A DNA stretch of 64,000 nucleotides from the NCBI GenBank assembly GCA_017302795.1, contig JAFLCB010000006.1:186001-250000 (forward strand), given 5' to 3'. Below the pieces are notes generated by a model. That model saw only the letters and a program-made list of their open reading frames with translations, had not been told where the DNA came from and did no database searches. Source of the DNA: Deltaproteobacteria bacterium. GTDB lineage: Bacteria > Bdellovibrionota > Bdellovibrionia > Bdellovibrionales > JAMPXM01. The number at the start of each line of letters is the position of its first letter. Position 1 is the stretch's first letter. Both the position numbers and the translations under genes were made by a program. Positions 16,169 through 25,143 of the stretch are shown piece by piece.

Positions 16169-17122
16169 GTGAACAAGCAGCCGCAATCACAAATCGAAAG
16201 CGAAAGTTTCCGCCAAGAAAGCGGTCGCTTGGGCTTTTCGACGGCCGCACTCTTTATTGCCTTTGTTCTGTTATTCGCGCTTCTTTCTAATCTAATTGCA
16301 TCAACGGCCAACGCTCAAGCGGCCGCCTTAGCAAACGACCCAGCCACACTGGCTGCATCTGCTGACGAGTCGGGAAATCAAAGTCCATTTGCCTATAGCG
16401 GACAATTTATCTTCGAGACGACAAGAACGGCCGACGAAGCCGAACCGATTTCGTATACGGGATGGTACCAAGCTACGGCTTCTGCCACCCACAAAAAGTC
16501 TGCCCTCACAGGAACCGCCCGCTTGGGTTACACCCGCGAGTATTCGTATCAGCGCGACGACGGAAGCAATGGTGCCTTTGATAACCCAGGTTTATCAGTG
16601 GCCAAGAGCTTTCGCAGTGGCAAGGACTTCGAAACTAACCTTTTGGATTCCGTTTCTGTAGCTCTTAGTGGTGCGATCGGTGCGAACGATGAATCTCGGC
16701 GGCGCACGTTTTTATGGTCAAATGGTGTCAGCGTCACAGGTGCGAAGGCGATTGGGCGGTTCAATCTCCGTCAGTCGTTTGGTTACACGCATTCCTTTTT
16801 TGAATACGATATTCGCGACAACGGAGTCGTAAATTCACCGGACAGCGTTCGCAGCGTATCGATGCTATTTTATTCCGTGAATGATCGCGTGTCATTGGGC
16901 GGAAGCTTTACCTATGGATATTCGATCAGCTTCCAAGGCGTCGGCCGAGCTACGACTATGGCTCAGGTCAGCGCTGACTATTCTTTTTCGGACAGAATCT
17001 CGGCCTCTATTGGAGTTGCGTCAGAGCGCGGAACTTTAGAGCCCGACGGCCAAACCAATCGTATCCGCATTTATGCGCCCGAGGCGGCGCAATATTTCGC
17101 GGATCTGATTATTTCGCTGTAA
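16169..17122 (+). CDS. Probable outer-membrane beta-barrel protein
   Basis: Not assigned to a named family. A 317-residue product starting at GTG 16169 (GAAGG upstream). A long signal peptide (hydrophobic about 25-47, ending STANAQA) is followed by alternating-polarity strands with aromatic girdles, for example FAYSGQFIFETTR, TARLGYTREYSYQ, RQSFGYTHSFFEYDI, SLGGSFTYGYSISF and QVSADYSFSDRISASIGVAS. This pattern is typical of beta-barrel porin-like proteins. The C-terminus (YFADLIISL) is hydrophobic and could be a barrel-assembly signal, though it lacks a terminal Phe. The large lipoprotein protease gene follows 87 bases downstream on the same strand, suggesting co-expression at the cell envelope. 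Confidence 0.75.
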   Translation: MNKQPQSQIESESFRQESGRLGFSTAALFIAFVLLFALLSNLIASTANAQAAALANDPATLAASADESGNQSPFAYSGQFIFETTRTADEAEPISYTGWYQATASATHKKSALTGTARLGYTREYSYQRDDGSNGAFDNPGLSVAKSFRSGKDFETNLLDSVSVALSGAIGANDESRRRTFLWSNGVSVTGAKAIGRFNLRQSFGYTHSFFEYDIRDNGVVNSPDSVRSVSMLFYSVNDRVSLGGSFTYGYSISFQGVGRATTMAQVSADYSFSDRISASIGVASERGTLEPDGQTNRIRIYAPEAAQYFADLIISL

Positions 17123-17209
17123 GTGATTTTTCGAAAAATTTTAAAGTTAGTGACCGACAACAGGAAAGGGGCCGTTATGCAGGCTCTACGAAGTGAACAG
17201 GATTCGAAA

Positions 17210-20200
17210 ATGGTTGGCAACTTCAAGCAGATCGCCGTGCTTGCGACAGCGATACTCGCTTTGGGTCTTTCGGCCTGTACGAAGTCCAAAGAGACCAAAT
17301 CAATGGTCAGTCCCGACGCTTACGTTTCGAAGTCTGACTTCGAAGGAAAGACATTTTCTCTCGTACGCGGAATCGAAGAAGCGGATTCAAACAACGTTGT
17401 TGGCGCGATCCCGGGGTTTTCACAAGACTATGGCTTCGTCACAGTTCGAATTACCGAGACCGAACTTCAGCTGATCGAAGTGTTCAATCCGCAAAATAAG
17501 TTGGCAACCCAGTCCATCGTCGCGTCATACGCTATAAAAGATCATTTCGACATTCAGCGCGAAGAAAACGACTTTAAAGAGACGACGCACAAAATTGTTG
17601 AGAACCGCGAGAAACCGTGGAATTTGCGCCAGTTTATGCGTGTTGATTTTAGTCGTCCGACGAACGAGAAGTCGAAGCTTTCGTCATCGACCGATGACAA
17701 TTCAGCACCAACAGAGAACGTCGTCCAGCTTTCCGATATGAAGAAAGAAGCCGATGGTCACATGTCTTGGCTGACAGAATTTTCTGCCGCTGGTGGCTCA
17801 TTCTGGTGGGGAGTAGAAAGCAATTCTCGTGTTGTTGCTCGGACTCACCTCATGCCAATTAAGCAAAGCGACTTTCAGCGCATTAATTACCGAGAAAAAG
17901 ACTTTCAAAAATTTGGCTATTTCTATACTCGGCAAAGTTTCGAAAACCCAGAAAAGGGTTTTCTTGATTCTGAACTGGAAGACAATACCTTTGCGATTGT
18001 CCACAATGTTTGCGAACCCGGGCGCACAGACAACGCGGGTAAGCCACTTTCTTGTTCGACGAACAAGATTGTTTGGCACCTTTCGAAGGGCTATGCCGAA
18101 AAGTACAAGGATGTCACTCGTCGCGCTGTTCGCGAGTGGAACGACGCATTTAAAAAGAGCTTAGGTCGTTCTGATGATGTCGTAGTCTTGGATGAATCTA
18201 AAGAAGTAGACATGGTTGATCCGCGTTACAACACTTTGGCCTATTATGGTGCGAAATCACCGGGTGGCTTATTGGGTGTTGCACAGTGGGCTTCTAACCC
18301 GGTCACAGGTCAGATTCTGGCCGCGCGAGCGACCGTTTACGAGGATGGGATTCGCGGAACACTTGGGTGGGTCGACGATATCATCACTTTAATTTTAAAT
18401 GATGAAGAAGTCCGGAAAATGTTTTTGGCAACGGACGAGGAAACCCAGGAGCGTCTTGCGAAGCTTTTCTCAAGCACGGGCGGATTTAAGGTTCAAGAGG
18501 ATGTCCAAAAGCTTCGCATGAGCATGGGGCTGCCGGCACAGCCAGCAGAAAAGAAATCTGCTTCTTCGTTTCGCGCATCCGAAGTCAAACGTTCGCCATT
18601 CCAATCTCCCCGTTACCGCAAGGAAATGGCGCAGAAACTTTCTGAGCCCGTCGGCAGATCTCTTGCCAAAAAAGAAGCGCTCATGAAAAAGGCGCCAGAG
18701 CTATTCGCTACTGCTGAGCTTGATCGTATTGGTGGATCGATTGGAAGCTTTGATGATGCGTTTGGACTCTTGGGAGCAAAACGTGCCTCGAAAAGTCGTC
18801 TGCCTCCTATGAACGGTTTAGAGAACCTTCACGATGTCGGAAACAGCCTTCGTGAGGAACGAGCTCGAATGATTAATCAAGCTCATTCCGGCGTTCACGG
18901 CGCAGAACTAGTTGAAGAGGCGGCGCTTCGATATATTCGCAAGATTTTAGCGAAGTATCCGAACGTCAATGACTTCAAAACACAAGCTTCAGCTATAAAA
19001 AATGAAGTTGATGTCATGACCTTCTACACGACGATGCTCCACGAAATGGGACATACGTTTGGTCTTCGTCACAATTTTCATGGCTCGGCCGACGCTCCTC
19101 ATTACCATCCCGAGTATCACCGTTTGACGAAACAAATGGAGCAAGAGGCTTCGTTGCCGCCTGACCAAAAGACGGTGACGCCTTATGATCTTCACCCTTA
19201 CATGTTCTCTTCGATCATGGACTACGGCGGCGACTTCTACTCTCAAGTTGGCGGCCTCGGACCTTACGATGTTGCAGCGATCAAGTATGGCTACAATCGA
19301 TCGATTGATAAAGAGCAAGATCAGGTTGTTAAAGCCGGATTCAAGTTCTGTACGGACCACCAAGTTAACGATTCGATTCTTTGTCGCCGATTTGATAAAG
19401 GGCGAAACGTTTCTGAAATCACGTTTAACTTGATCGAGGATTATCACCAGAATTGGATACTGTCGCATTTCCGCCGTGATCGCGCGACGTTTGAACGCCG
19501 GGCACGATCGTACCCGATGGCAGCATTGACGCGTTATTTCGTGCCTGTCCGCCAGGTCATGGATGAATTCCTTTACTCATTGATCGACGCGAAAGATGTC
19601 GCGGCTGGTGAAAATGAATGCGGAATGGAGCACTGGAAAAAATCTGTAGATGCAGGCGAAATCGTTAACGTCTGTGATCCACTCCAGGCGGAACTTGCGG
19701 GCGTGGACGCTACCAATATTGCAACTTTTGAAGCGGGTCTCTTTGGTAAAAACGGACCGTTAAAGAATCCTATGGAGTACACTCCCTACGGTTTGGCTGA
19801 TTTGGTCTTTGCAAACTCGATCGCAAAGCAATTCTTCACAGAAGTGCTTGGTTCGACAGAGCCGGGAACTTATCTTGCCGAGCCGACAGGTTCAGGTCAG
19901 TTTGCACTGCAGGCACTGCCTGAAGGTGGAAACATGGACGAGCACCTCGCGGAATTCGCGAGCGCGCGCGGTCTTCCAACGACACCAGAATTCATTGGTC
20001 AGCTCAAAAGTTTTGTTGGCCGAATTGAAGTAGGTAGATACGGAAAGCCGTTCGTTTCTGAATCGGACGAATCGGGCCCTTTTGTTCGACAAAAAAATAT
20101 CGGTTCTTTCTGGGATAAGTACGCAGCGATGATTGCCCTTGGCCTCAAAGACATCGGTGTTGAGAAGTATTACCGTCGTTCAATGACTGGCAATGCGTAC

Positions 20201-21286
20201 GCTTATCCGCACACGATGGAATTTGCGCGAACGTCGATAAAAGCCATGATTACGCAAAAGGATCGAATTTTGACGATCCCGTTCAAGACTCCACGAGGTA
20301 TTGTACCAGCGACCGTCGAGCCATCTTTAAACTTAGATGTGAAGTCGATAGGGACGATCACAGCACTTGTCGATTTCGTATCTGATTCGGATGAATCGAT
20401 CGCGGATTCACTTCGAGTTTGCTCTGTGAACGAACTTGGATGTCGTGCCGGTTTTAACCAAAAAACCGTGGAATTTACGACTACTAGTGGCCAAGATGTA
20501 TTCCGAACGGTCCAGACGTTGAAGAATGACTCGATCGCGTTTGATCTTCTCACGGAGGCTGCAGTTCTGGATAAGGACCGGAAAAACTGGGTTCAGAAGC
20601 AACAGAAGGCTTCGGATACAATTGCTACGAACCTGATGAAGATAAATGACCTAAAAACAGCTCGTCCGCTAGTTCAAAAGGCTCTTCAGGATTTAGAAAT
20701 TAAGGAATTGAACGATTTGCTTCCTGCAGTATTTTCCGACGAAACAACAGAGTTATCGATGTGGAGGCTTGCTAATTTGGCAGCAGCCAACGCAGAAGAC
20801 ATTCCGTTGTTCCAAACCATGTTTCTAACTCAGAAGGCAGGCGGAGATGTGGCTGCAATAATGCAGGTGCTTGAAAAAACGGTGAAGGATCTTGATCCAA
20901 ACGATGAGTGTACTGAGCCTGTTCCTGCTCCAGAACCAGCTGGCGCACCGGGCCTCGGTCTGTTGCCAACAATAGTTGGACTAAGCGGAGAAGGGGAGAG
21001 TCCGGCCATAAACCCACCCGGCAACTCGAGTGGACCGGTTGCAACCGAGCCTGTAACTCCAGTGGATCCTGAACGCTGCGCTCCGATTTTCGCCCGCCGT
21101 AAACAAGTTGTAGCTGCTACTAAGGAACTGGGTAGTTTTGTGAAAGAGGTTGGCGGAGTCATTAGCGATTCGATTCAAATTCGAGTTGCACCACTTCGAG
21201 TAAAGCGGGCGACGGATGAGCTCGCTCGCGCAGAAGCGAGTATTCGGTTGATCCGTCGGGTCTTAAAGGCGACGGGCCTCGAGTAA
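17210..21286 (+). CDS. Giant zinc-dependent metalloprotease lipoprotein
   Basis: A 1358-residue lipoprotein of the large DUF5117/zincin type. The ATG at 17210 gives a clean lipoprotein signal (AVLATAILALGLSAC) with lipobox Cys at about residue 23; an ATG at 17177 would add 11 polar residues. The zinc motif HEMGHTFGLRHNFHG starts at His611, giving HExxHxxGxxH, and is followed by a met-turn-like SSIMDYGGDF. The C-terminal 400 residues are helical with a Pro/Gly-rich linker (PVPAPEPAGAPG) near 1250. It probably acts at the outer membrane or outside the cell, degrading protein. It follows a beta-barrel candidate and ends at a strong terminator. Confidence 0.88.
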   Translation: MVGNFKQIAVLATAILALGLSACTKSKETKSMVSPDAYVSKSDFEGKTFSLVRGIEEADSNNVVGAIPGFSQDYGFVTVRITETELQLIEVFNPQNKLATQSIVASYAIKDHFDIQREENDFKETTHKIVENREKPWNLRQFMRVDFSRPTNEKSKLSSSTDDNSAPTENVVQLSDMKKEADGHMSWLTEFSAAGGSFWWGVESNSRVVARTHLMPIKQSDFQRINYREKDFQKFGYFYTRQSFENPEKGFLDSELEDNTFAIVHNVCEPGRTDNAGKPLSCSTNKIVWHLSKGYAEKYKDVTRRAVREWNDAFKKSLGRSDDVVVLDESKEVDMVDPRYNTLAYYGAKSPGGLLGVAQWASNPVTGQILAARATVYEDGIRGTLGWVDDIITLILNDEEVRKMFLATDEETQERLAKLFSSTGGFKVQEDVQKLRMSMGLPAQPAEKKSASSFRASEVKRSPFQSPRYRKEMAQKLSEPVGRSLAKKEALMKKAPELFATAELDRIGGSIGSFDDAFGLLGAKRASKSRLPPMNGLENLHDVGNSLREERARMINQAHSGVHGAELVEEAALRYIRKILAKYPNVNDFKTQASAIKNEVDVMTFYTTMLHEMGHTFGLRHNFHGSADAPHYHPEYHRLTKQMEQEASLPPDQKTVTPYDLHPYMFSSIMDYGGDFYSQVGGLGPYDVAAIKYGYNRSIDKEQDQVVKAGFKFCTDHQVNDSILCRRFDKGRNVSEITFNLIEDYHQNWILSHFRRDRATFERRARSYPMAALTRYFVPVRQVMDEFLYSLIDAKDVAAGENECGMEHWKKSVDAGEIVNVCDPLQAELAGVDATNIATFEAGLFGKNGPLKNPMEYTPYGLADLVFANSIAKQFFTEVLGSTEPGTYLAEPTGSGQFALQALPEGGNMDEHLAEFASARGLPTTPEFIGQLKSFVGRIEVGRYGKPFVSESDESGPFVRQKNIGSFWDKYAAMIALGLKDIGVEKYYRRSMTGNAYAYPHTMEFARTSIKAMITQKDRILTIPFKTPRGIVPATVEPSLNLDVKSIGTITALVDFVSDSDESIADSLRVCSVNELGCRAGFNQKTVEFTTTSGQDVFRTVQTLKNDSIAFDLLTEAAVLDKDRKNWVQKQQKASDTIATNLMKINDLKTARPLVQKALQDLEIKELNDLLPAVFSDETTELSMWRLANLAAANAEDIPLFQTMFLTQKAGGDVAAIMQVLEKTVKDLDPNDECTEPVPAPEPAGAPGLGLLPTIVGLSGEGESPAINPPGNSSGPVATEPVTPVDPERCAPIFARRKQVVAATKELGSFVKEVGGVISDSIQIRVAPLRVKRATDELARAEASIRLIRRVLKATGLE

Positions 21287-21337
21287 GAGTTTAAAAAATA
21301 TAGTTTAGGGGGGAATGAGAGTTCTCGTTCCTTTGAG

Positions 21338-21369
21338 CGGGAGGATTGAATCCTCCCGTTCTTTTTTTA
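21338..21369 (+). terminator. Intrinsic terminator after the metalloprotease
   Basis: A perfect 10-bp stem, CGGGAGGATT pairing with AATCCTCCCG around one central G (in practice a slightly larger loop), is followed by GTTCTTTTTTT. It sits 51 bases after the protease stop and separates it from the SDR gene. Confidence 0.9.
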
Positions 21370-21422
21370 TTCGGGCTATACTTCCGCGAGTTGGCAATTC
21401 ATGAAAAGAGAGTGGGGAAACG

Positions 21423-22181
21423 ATGAAAATCTCTGGCGCGCGGGTTTTGGTAACGGGCGGTAACCGAGGAATTGGACTGGCACTCGCGGAAGCGTTCAAG
21501 AGCGCCGGCGCGGAAGTGACTGTTGGAGTTCGTGACCCGTCCCTGGTCAAAGGTTTCAAGGCGCTCGAACTAGATTTGGGATCACGGGGCTCGATTGAAT
21601 CTGCTCTGCCTGATATTTTAAAATGTGAGTTTGATATTCTGGTCAACAATGCAGGCTTGTTGACTGGCGGATTGTTGGAAGATCAGCCGCTCGACGAGAT
21701 CTATGCAATGTACCAAGTGAATCTGGTTGGACTCACGCATCTCACTCGCGCAGTTCTACCTGGAATGGTGGCAAGAGGTCGGGGAAAAATAATTAACAAC
21801 TCGAGCGTTTCGGGCGTCATGAATTTTCCAATGGCGTCGACCTATTCAGCGGCAAAGACCGGAGTGATTGCATTGTCGGCCTGTCTAAACGCAGAGCTCA
21901 GTGGAACCGGTGTTTCTGCTCTGGTGATGGTCACTCCGGGAGTAAAAACGCGGATGTTTGATGAGATTCCAAAAAAGTACGGAGCAAAAATGGATCTCGC
22001 CCTTTTAGAAGGTGCCATTCGTCCAGAAGATTGGGCTGCAAAAGTCATTGAGGCGGTTCTGGATGATCGCGATATTTTACTTCCGTCCGGATCGACACGC
22101 GTTGGTCTTCTGCTGGCGCGCTATACTCCGAAGGCCTTCAACGCGTTTGTTGGGACCAAATTTCAACGATCAGGTGGGTAG
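21423..22181 (+). CDS. Short-chain dehydrogenase/reductase (SDR)
   Basis: A 252-residue classical SDR oxidoreductase. The Rossmann motif TGGNRGIG (about 11-18) binds NAD(P); NNAG follows at about 75; the catalytic triad is seen as Ser in NNSSVSG and YSAAKTG (YxxxK). The C-terminal region is long and basic. The substrate cannot be inferred. The start ATG 21423 follows GAGTGGGG. It lies between two transcription-limiting structures and seems monocistronic. Confidence 0.9.
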   Translation: MKISGARVLVTGGNRGIGLALAEAFKSAGAEVTVGVRDPSLVKGFKALELDLGSRGSIESALPDILKCEFDILVNNAGLLTGGLLEDQPLDEIYAMYQVNLVGLTHLTRAVLPGMVARGRGKIINNSSVSGVMNFPMASTYSAAKTGVIALSACLNAELSGTGVSALVMVTPGVKTRMFDEIPKKYGAKMDLALLEGAIRPEDWAAKVIEAVLDDRDILLPSGSTRVGLLLARYTPKAFNAFVGTKFQRSGG

Positions 22182-22241
22182 GATCGTCGCTCCTACTCCT
22201 CAGTGACTCATCATCTAGACTTCCGTCCTGCCGGCTTTTTC

Positions 22242-22270
22242 TTGTCGCCGCGATATATATACCGCGACAA
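22242..22270. promoter_or_regulatory. Inverted repeat just before the next start codon
   Basis: TTGTCGC at 22242-22248 and GCGACAA at 22264-22270 flank an A+T-alternating core containing TATATATA, eight bases before the ATG at 22279. The core could hold a -10 element or the whole unit a 5' UTR hairpin masking the ribosome-binding site. Function is unproven. Confidence 0.4.
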
Positions 22271-22278
22271 TACACCTT

Positions 22279-23619
22279 ATGGATTTGAACGGCCTCATCA
22301 GGCTCATCTTTGCTAAGAACGATCTCTTACTTGGGATATCGATCTCGCTACTTTTAATTGTTACGGTTTTGATGTTGATTCGATCGGTGATGGAAGATCG
22401 CCAGAGCGAAAAACGTGGTGGTTCGGCGGATCTCGATCCCAAAGCGTTGAACAATGCAATTGAAGGAGCGATGAAGAAAGTTCTGGCCGACAAAGGCATC
22501 CAGGGTGCCATCGGCGCGGCGGCTGGCGCTAGCAGTCAAGCGGGTGCTCAAAGTGGTGAAGGTTCGGGGTTTACTGCCGATGCTTTGGAACTGAAAAAAG
22601 CATTGAGCGAAAAAGAAGCGAAAATTTCTGCGTTGATGAGCGATCTCGATGCTCTGAAGGTTCAAATGGAGTCTTCGACTTCGGTTTCTCCAAATGGAGG
22701 GCCAGCTGCAGAAGGCGCTGATATCGGCGCACTTCAAGCAAAGCTTGCAGAGCTTCAGGCAAAGCTTGCCGAGTATGAGATTATTGAAGACGACATTGCC
22801 GATCTCTCGCTGTTCAAAGAAGAAAATAAAAAATTGAAGGCCGAACTTGCGACCCTAAAGGCCGCTGTGGAAACCGCGCAAACCCAAGTGCACGCCGCAA
22901 ATGTATCAGTTGAAGCTGCGCCCCGGACCGATGCCCCAGTAAAGGATCCTGTTCAGATCGCTCAAGCTGCAGTAACTGCAAGACCACCGGCGGAAGAATT
23001 TAAATTAGATGAAAATGATGCGGTGATGGGCGAGTTTGCGCAGGCTTTGGCGGGTCAAGTTCCGATCGCACCCAAAGCCGAAACATCGTTCGAAAAGGAC
23101 TTGGTCGTATCCTCGGATTTAGCGCTTTCAGATCCTCAAGCCGCAATCGATGCGTTGCTCGCAGAGGGCTTTCCTGAACTCGACGAACCTAAGCCGCAAG
23201 AAGTTGCTGATCCGACAGTTGATGTAGAAACTACGGCTGATGTTGAACCAGAGCCAGAAGCAGCGGTTGATGAGTTTGCTGCAGCACTCGAGAGCGGAAA
23301 CGACCCCTTTGCTGGCGATCTCGATACGGGAAAAATCCAAGCAGAAGTTTCCAAACTTGCCGCAGAGTTGGCAAGTATGGCGGCTTTGGCAGATACCGAT
23401 AGCTCGGTCCTGGATGATCAGCTAGACACAGAAAAGCTTATGGCCGAAATGGGAATGGCTGATGCCGACGTCGAGAAGCCGCAGATCGTTGAATCTGGAG
23501 CGCCGGAGCAAAAGCCTTCCGCGAAAACAGCTAGTAGTTCGATTCAAATGGAAGATGACTTGCTTGCAGAATTTAAGGATATGGACTTTCAATCGGCTAA
23601 AAACCCGAAGGGGTCTTGA
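22279..23619 (+). CDS. Acidic membrane-anchored coiled-coil protein
   Basis: Not recognised by family. 446 residues: one TM helix (about 17-38, LLLGISISLLLIVTVLMLIRS), a Gly/Ala-rich linker, a coiled coil at about 100-205 with repeated LQAKLAEL heptads, then a long acidic disordered tail rich in Glu, Asp, Ala and Pro to the end. The topology suggests an inner-membrane scaffold with a cytoplasmic tail, somewhat like FimV or TonB-linked adaptors, but no motif confirms this. The HEAT-repeat gene follows two bases after its stop, so the two are in an operon. Confidence 0.7.
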   Translation: MDLNGLIRLIFAKNDLLLGISISLLLIVTVLMLIRSVMEDRQSEKRGGSADLDPKALNNAIEGAMKKVLADKGIQGAIGAAAGASSQAGAQSGEGSGFTADALELKKALSEKEAKISALMSDLDALKVQMESSTSVSPNGGPAAEGADIGALQAKLAELQAKLAEYEIIEDDIADLSLFKEENKKLKAELATLKAAVETAQTQVHAANVSVEAAPRTDAPVKDPVQIAQAAVTARPPAEEFKLDENDAVMGEFAQALAGQVPIAPKAETSFEKDLVVSSDLALSDPQAAIDALLAEGFPELDEPKPQEVADPTVDVETTADVEPEPEAAVDEFAAALESGNDPFAGDLDTGKIQAEVSKLAAELASMAALADTDSSVLDDQLDTEKLMAEMGMADADVEKPQIVESGAPEQKPSAKTASSSIQMEDDLLAEFKDMDFQSAKNPKGS

Positions 23620-23621
23620 AC

Positions 23622-24386
23622 ATGGTATCTATTCGTTTTTTGGTTTTGGCAATCGCGGTTCTAGTTGTTTCGATAAACGCGAATGCCGCAATTAAGAGTC
23701 GTGGTTCGATTGACGGACAAGCGATTGACAAAGAAATAAAGGCGTCTATGCGCCAAACGTTGTTGGCATTGGATCTGCCGTTTGCGAATCGTATTGCATC
23801 TTTGCGATCACAGGGACCAGCTGGCTACAAAAATCTGCGCTCTATCATGTTCGACCCTGAAAGCAAGATAGATGCTCGATGGCGATCCACGATGGCAGTC
23901 GGTCGGCTAGGTGGACGCTTGAGCTTGCCAGAACTTGAGCGAGCGTCGAAAGCGGATGTGTGGGAACTTCGAAGTGCGGCTTTGATTGCGGTTTCTCGAA
24001 TCGACCGCCGCACAGCTTCGGTTTGGGCGAGAAGGCTTCTCAAAGACAAGGCACTTCTTGTGCGGTTGACAGCAGTCGAGACCCTCGAGGGTATTCAAGA
24101 CCGCGCAGCCGTCGCGGACCTTTGGGCGCAATTGGACAATCGACAAAACTTCAAACGTAATCGCAGTTTGTTTATCCGTCGGCGGATCGTCGAGGCATTG
24201 ACCAGGTTAGAGTCGCCCGAATCATCGGCGCGATTTGCATCGCTGTTAGACGAAGATGATCCACAGATTTTAAATTCCGCTATCACAGCGTTAGAAAAAC
24301 TAACCGGTCAAACAATGGGTAAGCCAACCGACCCATTAGCCCGCCGCCGCGCCCTCTGGCAGCAATGGCAAATGTCGCGCGGATGA
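23622..24386 (+). CDS. Secreted HEAT-repeat protein
   Basis: 254-residue protein with an N-terminal signal peptide (RFLVLAIAVLVVSINANA) and alpha-helical repeats of HEAT/PBS-lyase type: KIDARWRSTMAVGRLGG, DVWELRSAALIAVSRID, ALLVRLTAVETLEG and a final DDPQILNSAITALEKL. Such repeats form a protein-binding solenoid in the periplasm. ATG 23622 is chosen because AAGGGG lies eight bases upstream; the TTG at 23616 is less likely. Its stop codon is inside the first copy of a palindromic repeat. Likely partner is the coiled-coil protein encoded immediately upstream. Confidence 0.78.
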   Translation: MVSIRFLVLAIAVLVVSINANAAIKSRGSIDGQAIDKEIKASMRQTLLALDLPFANRIASLRSQGPAGYKNLRSIMFDPESKIDARWRSTMAVGRLGGRLSLPELERASKADVWELRSAALIAVSRIDRRTASVWARRLLKDKALLVRLTAVETLEGIQDRAAVADLWAQLDNRQNFKRNRSLFIRRRIVEALTRLESPESSARFASLLDEDDPQILNSAITALEKLTGQTMGKPTDPLARRRALWQQWQMSRG

Positions 24387-24465
24387 ACCCGCGCGCTAAG
24401 TAACCAGTCGCGCGGATGAACCCGCGCGCTTAGTAACCAGGTCGCGCGGATGAACCCGCGCGCTT
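24374..24465. repeat. Three tandem REP-like palindromic repeats
   Basis: Three copies of GTCGCGCGGATGAACCCGCG followed by CGCT begin at 24374, 24407 and 24441, with spacers TAAGTAACCA-like and a period of 33-34 bases. Each is an imperfect palindrome: GCGCGG and CCGCGC arms around ATGAAC. The TGA stop of the HEAT gene lies inside the first loop. The array sits between convergent genes and may serve as a bidirectional terminator or be a REP/BIME-type element. Confidence 0.9.
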
Positions 24466-24474
24466 AGCTCCCGC

Positions 24475-25143
24475 TTAAGGGGCTGAGGGATCTTGAGTCT
24501 TCTTGTTGGCTTTTTCGTTGGCCTTGCCAATCGCGCGCGCCAGCTGCAGTTCGCGGCCGATTCGATACAAGATGACCTGCTCTTCCAGACCATCGCTTTT
24601 CTGTGAAACGGGTTCCGAGAAAAAATCCCGAAGCACTTCTGGTCGCTTAGTGACTTGAACTTTAATTGCTGGTTTTTCTTCCGATCGACCTCGCACGAGG
24701 CGAACCAAAATGCGGTATCGGTAGCCAGGGGAAAACGCGTTTGATTCGTGCGGGCCGCGGAAGCGAGCTTCGCCTTTGATGTAATCTGTTTCGAAAATTC
24801 CTGCTTCCGTGTTGTCGACTTTCTGCGGGTAGCGAATCATGGATTGCTTGAGAGCAATTTCAACATCTTCGTAGTTCGCATAGAAAACGCGCGAGTAGGG
24901 ACCACCGCTGCTTTTTCGTTCTTCTAGTCTTTCCGTTGCTGTGGTGCAGCCGATAAGGCCCAAAGAAAGACCTGCGGCCAGAGAAAATGAAACCAGAGAA
25001 AATGAAACCAGAGAAAATGAAACCAGAGAAAATGAAACCAGGGATCTTGAAAGAAGAGCCGAACAAACCGTTCGGCTCTTTAACGTCCGACACGATGATC
25101 GACTAAAGATCAACGGCGCTCTTTGAGATGTGCGACAGTCCAT
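24475..25143 (-). CDS. Lipoprotein of unknown function with repeat-built signal peptide
   Basis: Function not recognised. The mature part (about 155 residues) is predicted to begin at the Cys of LSLGLIGC and contains charged strands such as RYRILVRLVRGRSEEKPAIKVQVTK, then a C-terminal basic helix. The hydrophobic region of the signal is built from four copies of a SLVSF pentapeptide. The start is uncertain: in-frame candidates are TTG 25161, ATG 25143 and TTG 25113. All lie before a terminator-like hairpin and overlap or abut the upstream gene. No in-frame ATG, GTG or TTG lies between the hairpin and the repeat. ATG 25143 gives 222 residues and an unusually long n-region. Confidence 0.6.
   Translation of the reverse strand: MDCRTSQRAPLIFSRSSCRTLKSRTVCSALLSRSLVSFSLVSFSLVSFSLVSFSLAAGLSLGLIGCTTATERLEERKSSGGPYSRVFYANYEDVEIALKQSMIRYPQKVDNTEAGIFETDYIKGEARFRGPHESNAFSPGYRYRILVRLVRGRSEEKPAIKVQVTKRPEVLRDFFSEPVSQKSDGLEEQVILYRIGRELQLARAIGKANEKANKKTQDPSAP
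24980..25039. repeat. Four perfect 15-bp tandem repeats inside a signal peptide
   Basis: AGAGAAAATGAAACC occurs four times without mismatch or spacer. On the minus strand it encodes LVSFS four times, in frame, forming the hydrophobic core of the lipoprotein signal peptide. Because 15 is a multiple of three, copy-number change would alter core length without breaking the frame. Confidence 0.95.
25054..25080 (-). terminator. Perfect 11-bp hairpin after the 497-residue lipoprotein gene
   Basis: AAGAGCCGAAC and GTTCGGCTCTT pair perfectly across a five-base loop. On the minus strand it begins 22 bases after the TAG at 25103 and is followed by CTTTC, a weak U-tract. It looks like the terminator of the upstream lipoprotein gene, yet it lies inside the 5' part of the downstream reading frame. 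Confidence 0.75.

Noticed and set aside
24860-25093. Alternative minus-strand frame with FIFSG repeats
   Set aside because: It reads the same 15-bp repeat in another frame but the downstream residues lack a lipobox and protein-like pattern; the LVSFS frame leads into a proper LIGC lipobox.
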